Shown here: positions 58,337-64,000 of the stretch, piece by piece
Layout: each line of letters opens with the position of its first letter
How positions within the stretch are numbered: the first letter of the stretch is position 1
Source: Warburgia ugandensis
Taxonomy: Eukaryota; Streptophyta; Magnoliopsida; Canellales; Canellaceae
Assembly: GCA_035236585.1 (NCBI GenBank)
Contig: CP141132.1
Span: 19,939,945 to 20,003,944 of the forward strand
Direction of reading: 5' to 3'
Length of the DNA: 64,000 nucleotides
Translations under genes and position numbers: made by a program
The notes under the pieces: generated by a model
Databases searched by the model: none
What the model was told of the DNA's origin: nothing
Seen by the model: the letters and a program-made list of their open reading frames with translations, nothing else

Positions 58337-59009
58337 TGATGTTTGAGATATTAACTATTTTTCATGGTTTTGATAGTATATATATCTATACAACATATAT
58401 AGTATATATGTGTAGGGATGTACATATATGACAAAGTAAAGAGATTGGTCCATGAGTATGAATAATGGGATTATGAAGTATTAGGATTATATTGTCAAAT
58501 TATTATGCTTCTTGAATCCCCTACCAAGCATAGCTTGCTAAGATATTATAAATGTTTGAATATTTACAATATTTTAGATATAGAGAAGGCGAATTAGGAG
58601 CTCAAGACCTAAGAATACTTGGAAGAATAATCAATCAGGGCATATCCCTTGGAGACATATATTTTTATTTGAGAGCAATGTATTGTATTGAGAGTTTTTA
58701 TTGTATGGTGAGCTTTGAAATTTGGATTATATAATTTGGACAAGTATTGTACTGATACCCGAGTTGTATTGTGAACCACTGGATGGATTTTGGAATTTAA
58801 TAAAAGTATATTCCTTCAATAGAATTTTATCTTGTACAAAATTCTACTTATGATATGTATGAAGTGATGACTTGGGTTTTACAAAACAAGTTCTAAAGAA
58901 AAGAAATTTCACTGCTTTGTTTTGCAAAATTTTTTTGCTACTTAGGGTGCCCTGCCTTTGAAAAATGTATTACAAAATGTGTTACAAAAACTCGAGTCCT
59001 CACATAATA

Positions 59010-59500
59010 ACAGCAAGTGCACGGGTCAATCCCATGAGAAATCTTTGATGAGTGAGAGATAATTAAAATTTAGTTGATTTACTCTAACTTATCCAATCAA
59101 GGAAATAAAGGAAAGAACTTCAAACTAAATAAATAATCTAAGCAAACTAAATCAAAGCAAGGAAATAAATGAAGTGGTGTAGCTTCAAAATTACTTGCAA
59201 GAGCATGAATCAATGTAGTATGTTGGCACAATCAAGGTTGATCCCATGAGGAATGTTAGAGATTATTGATGGAATATATTCCATTTAAATTAATTAACTT
59301 TAGCCAAAGAGATAGAAATGTGACTAAGTTACAAATTTAAAGTAACATGCATGGAGTTAGAAACTAGAATAAAAAAAAACTTTCTTAAACTAAAGTTAAG
59401 TAATTAGAATGGTTACTCACCTAAAAAAAATGCAAAATAAAGGAAAGTAATGCTAAATTATAATGAATCAAATTAAGAAACTTCAATTAAAGGGTTTTTT
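59010..59500 (-). repeat. Inverted Athila-type LTR tail (LTR I), right of F
   Basis: GCAAGTGCACGGGTCAATCCC is, on the minus strand, the GGGATTGACCCGTGCACTTGC U5 tail (21 bases on the + strand at 59013-59033, shown here only to name the motif). A second, weaker copy of the same tail (TTGATCCCATGAGG, about 59240) lies 200 bp further. The right end of this LTR is not recognised. Confidence 0.55.
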
Positions 59501-61669
59501 TTTTTTTGTTGCTAATTTACCTCAATTTTTTGCTTTTTTATTAAAATATCCAAACATTTTAAGTTTTTGCAGATTTGTCATTAAGTTTTGCAAAACTGCC
59601 ATTCCGTTAGTGTTTCACTATTTTTTTTTATGAAATGAAAAAAATACCCCTCCTCTCTTGTCCCTGTTTAAATGCTAAAAATAGACAATTGTCTATGGAA
59701 GAATGACGACCAACCCCTACCTTGCTCCAACTAGTCTTTGCCTCCCCTTCGCCTAGGCTCCGCCCACTCTCTGGAACGCCTCCTGCCCATGCTCCGCCCA
59801 AGCTTTGGTCTTGAATTCCATGTGTCCTGGCTGTTCTTTGCTGGTGCTCAACCCAGGCTCCACCTGCGATAGCCACGCCTGCTGCCTACTCTAGGTCTCT
59901 TCTGTGTCTCTCTAGCATCTAGCATCATTGATTTGATGAGATTCACCTCCCCTTTAGTGGTTTTTCATTCTCCTTTAGTTGTCTTCTCATCCTTATAGGG
60001 AAATCTTTATCCCCTCTTTAAATTCTCTGTTCTCTTCTTCTAATGTAATAATATTTTCTCTTATACATTATACTCAGAAAAATACATCATCTTGATACTA
60101 CGGAGGGTTGCCTAATTGTGTCTTTGTGAAAGTTGGGGGTGAGAGGCCATGTATTCATAACCTTTGGTTGGGGAACAATGCATCTTACCATGGGTAGTTT
60201 CCTTGCATTTAGGATTTCCTAATCATCATACCTTCGGGGGTGAAATATCTTTTAGTAGTGAACAATAGATGCTTCTAACATCTATTGAGATGGTAACCAC
60301 CGCATGTTAATCTTTGAAGGTTTAATGATTTAGTGGGATAGTTTCATGATACAACATGACCTTCTATTAGAATTGGTGTCTCTTGTTATATAATAGTTTA
60401 CAAATAGAATGACCACATTGTGCATCCATCTGCTTGTCTGTTAGTTCTCAAAGGTTCATCTTTCTTGATCTCCCTTTTGGGATTGTATCTACTAGATTTA
60501 AGAGCATTAGCAGAAAAAGATTGCCCCTAGTGGTTGAGTTAACTTACATGCTTCAACTCCTAAGCTAAGTTAATGTTGTAAACCATGTCCAAGTTTTTCA
60601 ATAGTAAGAGTTACAAGAGTTAGACTTACAGGGAAACACTTGACAAAAGCTTTCACAACTGTCCTATTTGCATAGTAGAGATAGGATAGATTGCTCCTAA
60701 TGCAGTGTGTTAATGCTATCTTTGCAAAAGACATCATTAGGAGCACTTACATGTGGCATTTTCAATTGAGTAACCTGGTGGCTCTTTTTTATTTGAATTC
60801 TTTTGCTGAACTAAATGGAGATTGCTATTGAAGGAGACATATAAGGAAACACAATCTGAGAAAGGACTTCCAGATTACAAATGAGGCATAAATTACCTAT
60901 GAAGCACTAGGTTGCCTAGTGTTTTCCTCATTGTAGAAGTGATGCTACATTAAAGACCTCAACCAAAGTTCCATATTCCTTAAATCACAGAAGTGGACAG
61001 CATTGCTAAAATTAGATAAGTGTATGCTGTAGTTGATATTAATTTATTCATAGATGCTTCTTCCTTGAAATTTTTGTTTTTACTTGGACTTGTAGACTTG
61101 CATTTATGCATTTGTTTATGTGGCTTCTTAAGATAACCTTGTCATGCAATTAGGAAGTGAATTATGAGAGTGTCCATTACTAAGTTTACTTGATTAGGTC
61201 CCCCTATGGAAAACGTAAGTAATGTGGATGATTGTGGATGCCAATGAATAGGTGGATAGAAGATGCACTCTATAGGTAGTTCTTCTAATATGCATTAATG
61301 TTCATATGGATTTGAACCTATGGCTGCAAAATCAAGGTCAACAAAAAATCCTAGTAGGTATTACTACTACAAGGTCAGCAAAAAATCCTAGTAGGTGTGA
61401 CTACTTTGTTTGGTATGAAGAATATCACTAGTTATCTTCACCAATACATACCATCGAGCATGACCAATATCATCATGAGCTACAGTAGCTGAAGGTTGAT
61501 TTACAATCTCTTAAGTGTGATGTACAGTCGCATAAGGCTGATCTTCCACTGATGAAGATCCTACTTGCTGTCATTATATGCCTATTTTTTGTTTCATTTG
61601 CATTTAAATGAATGTTTTTTATGTCTTGTAATGGGATTACAATATGATTATGAACATTATCTGTAGTGA
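59501..61669. other. Unassigned non-coding DNA
   Basis: AT-rich with short T/A tracts (59497-59510) and a C-rich patch at 59720-59890. The minus-strand frame at 59628-59876 covers that patch and resembles no family known to me. No RNA gene or TE boundary is visible. Confidence 0.4.
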
Positions 61670-61677
61670 AGTCAATG

Positions 61678-61860
61678 CGCCCACCTTAAGTGTGGGTGCA
61701 TTTGGGTCTTTAGCTCAAATGTGGTAGAGTGCTTGGGAATTAATCTTAAGGGAATGACGGTTCAAACACCAAGATCCAATTACTGGTGATCTCATCTATT
61801 GATGAAGCTCACTTTGAGTTTCAAATGAACTATGATATGTGTAGTTTTTTTTTTTTTAAT
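61678..61860 (+). mobile_element. tRNA-derived SINE candidate
   Basis: 183 bp, flanked by a perfect 8-bp TSD agtcaatg (61670-61677 and 61861-61868). It contains a pol III A box (TAGCTCAAATGTGGTAGAG, 61711-61729) and B box (GGTTCAAACACC, 61759-61770) 48 bp apart, inside a tRNA-like head whose acceptor arms GGGTCTT (61704) and AAGATCC (61771) can pair. A tRNA-unrelated body and a T13 tract (61845-61857) follow. A 3' T-tract is known from some plant SINEs. A short inverted repeat, TGCGCCCACC/TGTGGGTGCA, precedes the head. Confidence 0.75.
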
Positions 61861-61868
61861 AGTCAATG

Positions 61869-62509
61869 GATATGAATGGAAGTTTTTTTTTAAAAATGAT
61901 GGGCTTTTGCTTTATCTACTATTAGGATCTTTTGGGTCTTTTAACATATAAAAAAAGAAAGGTTACTGGAAGCATATGAAGCATTGACTTTTAATCATCA
62001 TGACAATGTAGGGAAAGAAACTCACAGATAACTTTCAAGCGATGTTGTAGCTTGACATAATCCAACAGAAAAAGCAGTGGTAACATGAAAGTTGCTTATG
62101 TCGCTTCATTTAGTTTGCCAAAAAACTTTGAAAATATTAGACATTGGCATTCAAAATTTTGTTTTAAACCAACTACTTTTGCTTTCAAACAAACTCCTTT
62201 GTCTAGTTTCCAATAGAAAAGCATGAGAATTCTTTGTTCACCATGTTGTTTGTTTTTGAAAATTATGTTTCACATATCATTCTAGCTTTACCATTGATAG
62301 CAATTAGGGTAATAAATTTATTGGTTTACGAACTTATTAATCAAGTTAATGAAGTGAAGTCTAGTTTTTCATGACCAATGAGTCTTGTTTTGTAAAATCT
62401 TCAGGAATTATGTACTATGTGAGAAGAGAAACAGGAAGTACATGGAAGATTTTCTATCATTGAGTATGAAAAGAAGTTGACATATATGTGCACCTATCAA
62501 ATGATGTAG
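61869..62509. other. Unassigned non-coding DNA
   Basis: Nothing identifiable between the SINE candidate and the end of LTR G. Confidence 0.4.
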
Positions 62510-64000
62510 TGTGATGACCTGGGTTTTCCAATGCATTTTTAAATGCAAGATCTAATTCCTAAGGCAGGATGCATCCCTATTTGAAAACCATTTTATAAAA
62601 ACCATGCAATGCAGTGGAAAATCTTTTAGTTGTAAACTCATTTTGAAAACCCCGAGTGTCATTTGCTTTCACAACCACCAAAGTAGTTTTTGAAAAGCTT
62701 CAGAAATCATAAATATTTTTCCCAGGTCTATCCAGTCACAGCTCACAGCCCAACTGTAAATAAATACAAATACATGTCCAAAGGATAGAGTGTTTACTTA
62801 CATGTATGATTGTCTCCTTTTGATCTACTTGTTCGTAGCACTAACATAGGTGTCCTCTACTCATGGATGGAACTATCCAGAAAAATGTTAAGGATAGGGT
62901 GAGTATATACTATACTCAGTAGGAGTCTATCACTACTAGTTTTACAATGCATGCTATGTTTAAAATCATATGCTCTTTAAAACATGTGCATATTCAAACA
63001 ATCATGTTCAATATCGATATTAAAAACCACTGTCGAATTGGAATACTGACGACTTAAAGAATAGCATAATCCAAGTTGAAAGTATGTATATATCATAAAC
63101 GTAATGATATGCATAAGATGCTCAACTGAATCCAACTCATGGATATATGGTATGGTCGACCAACCTCATGTCATGCCATATGCAATGCTAGTAAATCCTC
63201 AAACCATAGGGCCTAACTATGCCCACGACCTTGCTGCTGTATGGTCCCCAGGTACCTAGGGACACAGGGTCATATGCCTCCACGGGACATATGACACTTC
63301 GACCCAATGCTGTGACACCAATGGTAGCCCTGTACCACATGCAGTCGAAGCAGGGACATGCCCTTTTTGGGTTTGGTATCCATCCACCTAATAGTGGTAG
63401 AGGCTGGAGGCCAACCCAGACCTCTCGGCATAGTGCCCACGAGCTTACCATCCCAAATCATATACGATCAAACAAGCAAAAACCCCTTTTTCAAAACCTG
63501 TCCTCTTTGGGTCCCTCACAACTGCCTGACCCTCACAATTGCCTACCCAGCGTCTTTTGGGCACTCTAGCATCTTTTGGTAACTCTCAAGGACATGCAAT
63601 TTTTCAAGAACTCAATGCTCACAAATCATGCAATATATGCAATTGTTTGCAAAACATGTCTATGCATAATGTATTTATCATATGCATGCTGAATTCATTT
63701 ATATGCTAAACAAGTCATAAAATAAGTCATGCTAAACAAGTCATATACTTATACTTAAAACATGCATTCTCAAAACAATCATGGCTATTTTAAAAAGTCT
63801 AGTAGCAATAGAGCACCTACCTGGTTTGGTCACGCAAGCCCCTTTATCCTCGTACGCTCCTGAACATGGTTTAGGGAAACAAGGTTAGTTTGGCCTATTT
63901 CTATAGGTTTTAGAGTGGTTAATCTCACTACTTAGGCATTAAGGGTTCATCCCCATGCCTATGAGTGTCCTAAGGTCCTAACTGGGCATTGGTATCATCA
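62510..64000 (-). repeat. LTR G: chromovirus LTR related to B, truncated by the window edge
   Basis: On the minus strand it ends AAAACCCAGGTCATCACA at 62510, matching the B LTR end. Going right it follows the B LTR in reverse: hairpin gagtatatactatactc (62901-62917), the GGTCGACCAACCTCATG block (63150-63170), the GTACC/ACATGCAGTCGA block (63330-63350) and the GGCATAGGG... leader parts up to 64000. The rest of the element, if any, lies beyond the window. Open frames 63188-63582 are shadows of this LTR. Confidence 0.9.

Larger units (their letters stand above)
53897..59004 (+). mobile_element. Unit F: 5.1-kb solo LTR with chromovirus-type ends
   Basis: Perfect 5-bp TSD taata (53892-53896 and 59005-59009). 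Starts TGTAATAACCCCAATTTTTG, ends ACTCGAGTCCTCACA, closely resembling the B LTR ends (TGTAATGACTCCAATTTTG ... CGGGTCGTCACA). TATA box at 54476-54483 and a CpG-rich block at about 55140-55320 occupy the same relative order as in the B LTR. There is no primer site, polypurine tract or pol domain inside, so it reads as one very long LTR left after LTR-LTR recombination. 56455-56728 resembles the leader of the Athila-like elements and could be a captured or nested piece. The open frames inside (for example 54185-54373, 57367-57567, 58552-58734) are short and not conserved. Confidence 0.8.

Noticed and set aside
59628-59876. 82-codon minus-strand frame in a C-rich patch
   Set aside because: Explained by base composition; no motif, no start context and no neighbours to support it.
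61704-61777. Functional tRNA gene
   Set aside because: Acceptor arms and boxes are tRNA-like, but the anticodon loop cannot be drawn with 7 bases and the unit has a SINE-like tail and TSD.
63188-63582. Open frames on both strands near the right edge
   Set aside because: They overlap the minus-strand LTR G and mirror the equally spurious frames at 6511-6910 and 13865-14227 in the B LTRs.

Overview
The window is repeat-rich nuclear DNA of a flowering plant. I see no convincing host protein-coding gene, rRNA or functional tRNA. Nearly everything that can be identified is transposable-element (TE) sequence, mostly LTR retrotransposons of the Ty3/gypsy superfamily: Athila-like, Tat-like and chromovirus (Tekay/Del-like). 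There is also an RTE-type LINE, a small LTR-type inverted-repeat element (TRIM-like) and a probable tRNA-derived SINE. The species cannot be named from the sequence.

The left part is a nest whose order is set by target-site duplications (TSDs). Athila-like element A (545-18240, TSD gcatt) is interrupted by chromovirus B (5039-14850, TSD ggagc). To its right an RTE LINE (about 19434-36979, probable 11-bp TSD) is interrupted by Athila-like element C (20826-34978, TSD tccat). C carries in its integrase region a 1.47-kb palindromic TRIM-like insertion (28593-30065, TSD atgac/atcac). The remnants around A and the LINE (1-539, 18246-19422, 36991-38185) may be one older LTR, because the last piece ends in an Athila-type U5 tail.

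From 38.2 to 40 kb there is pyrimidine-rich minisatellite DNA and a (CT)n tract of about 109 bp. Then comes a third Athila-like copy, D (about 40060-49515; no matching 5' LTR seen), which abuts an inverted, deleted relative, E (49516-51447, minus strand). A decayed Tat-like pol fragment follows (51.5-53.9 kb). Next is a 5.1-kb non-coding unit F (53897-59004, TSD taata) with chromovirus-type ends, best read as a giant solo LTR, lying 9 bp inside the end of an inverted Athila-type LTR tail. The right end holds mostly unassigned DNA, a SINE candidate (61678-61860, 8-bp TSD) and a minus-strand chromovirus LTR (G) related to B that runs off the window at 64000.

All coding regions are damaged by stops, frameshifts or deletions, so none of the copies looks autonomous. 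B keeps the longest frame (integrase plus chromodomain, 10786-12078), but its catalytic Glu is Asp and one zinc-finger His is Tyr. The observations most worth following are a non-coding module shared by the leaders of the Athila-like copies and the interior of F, the palindromic TRIM-like array with three tRNA-iMet primer sites in both orientations, and the 5.1-kb solo LTR.
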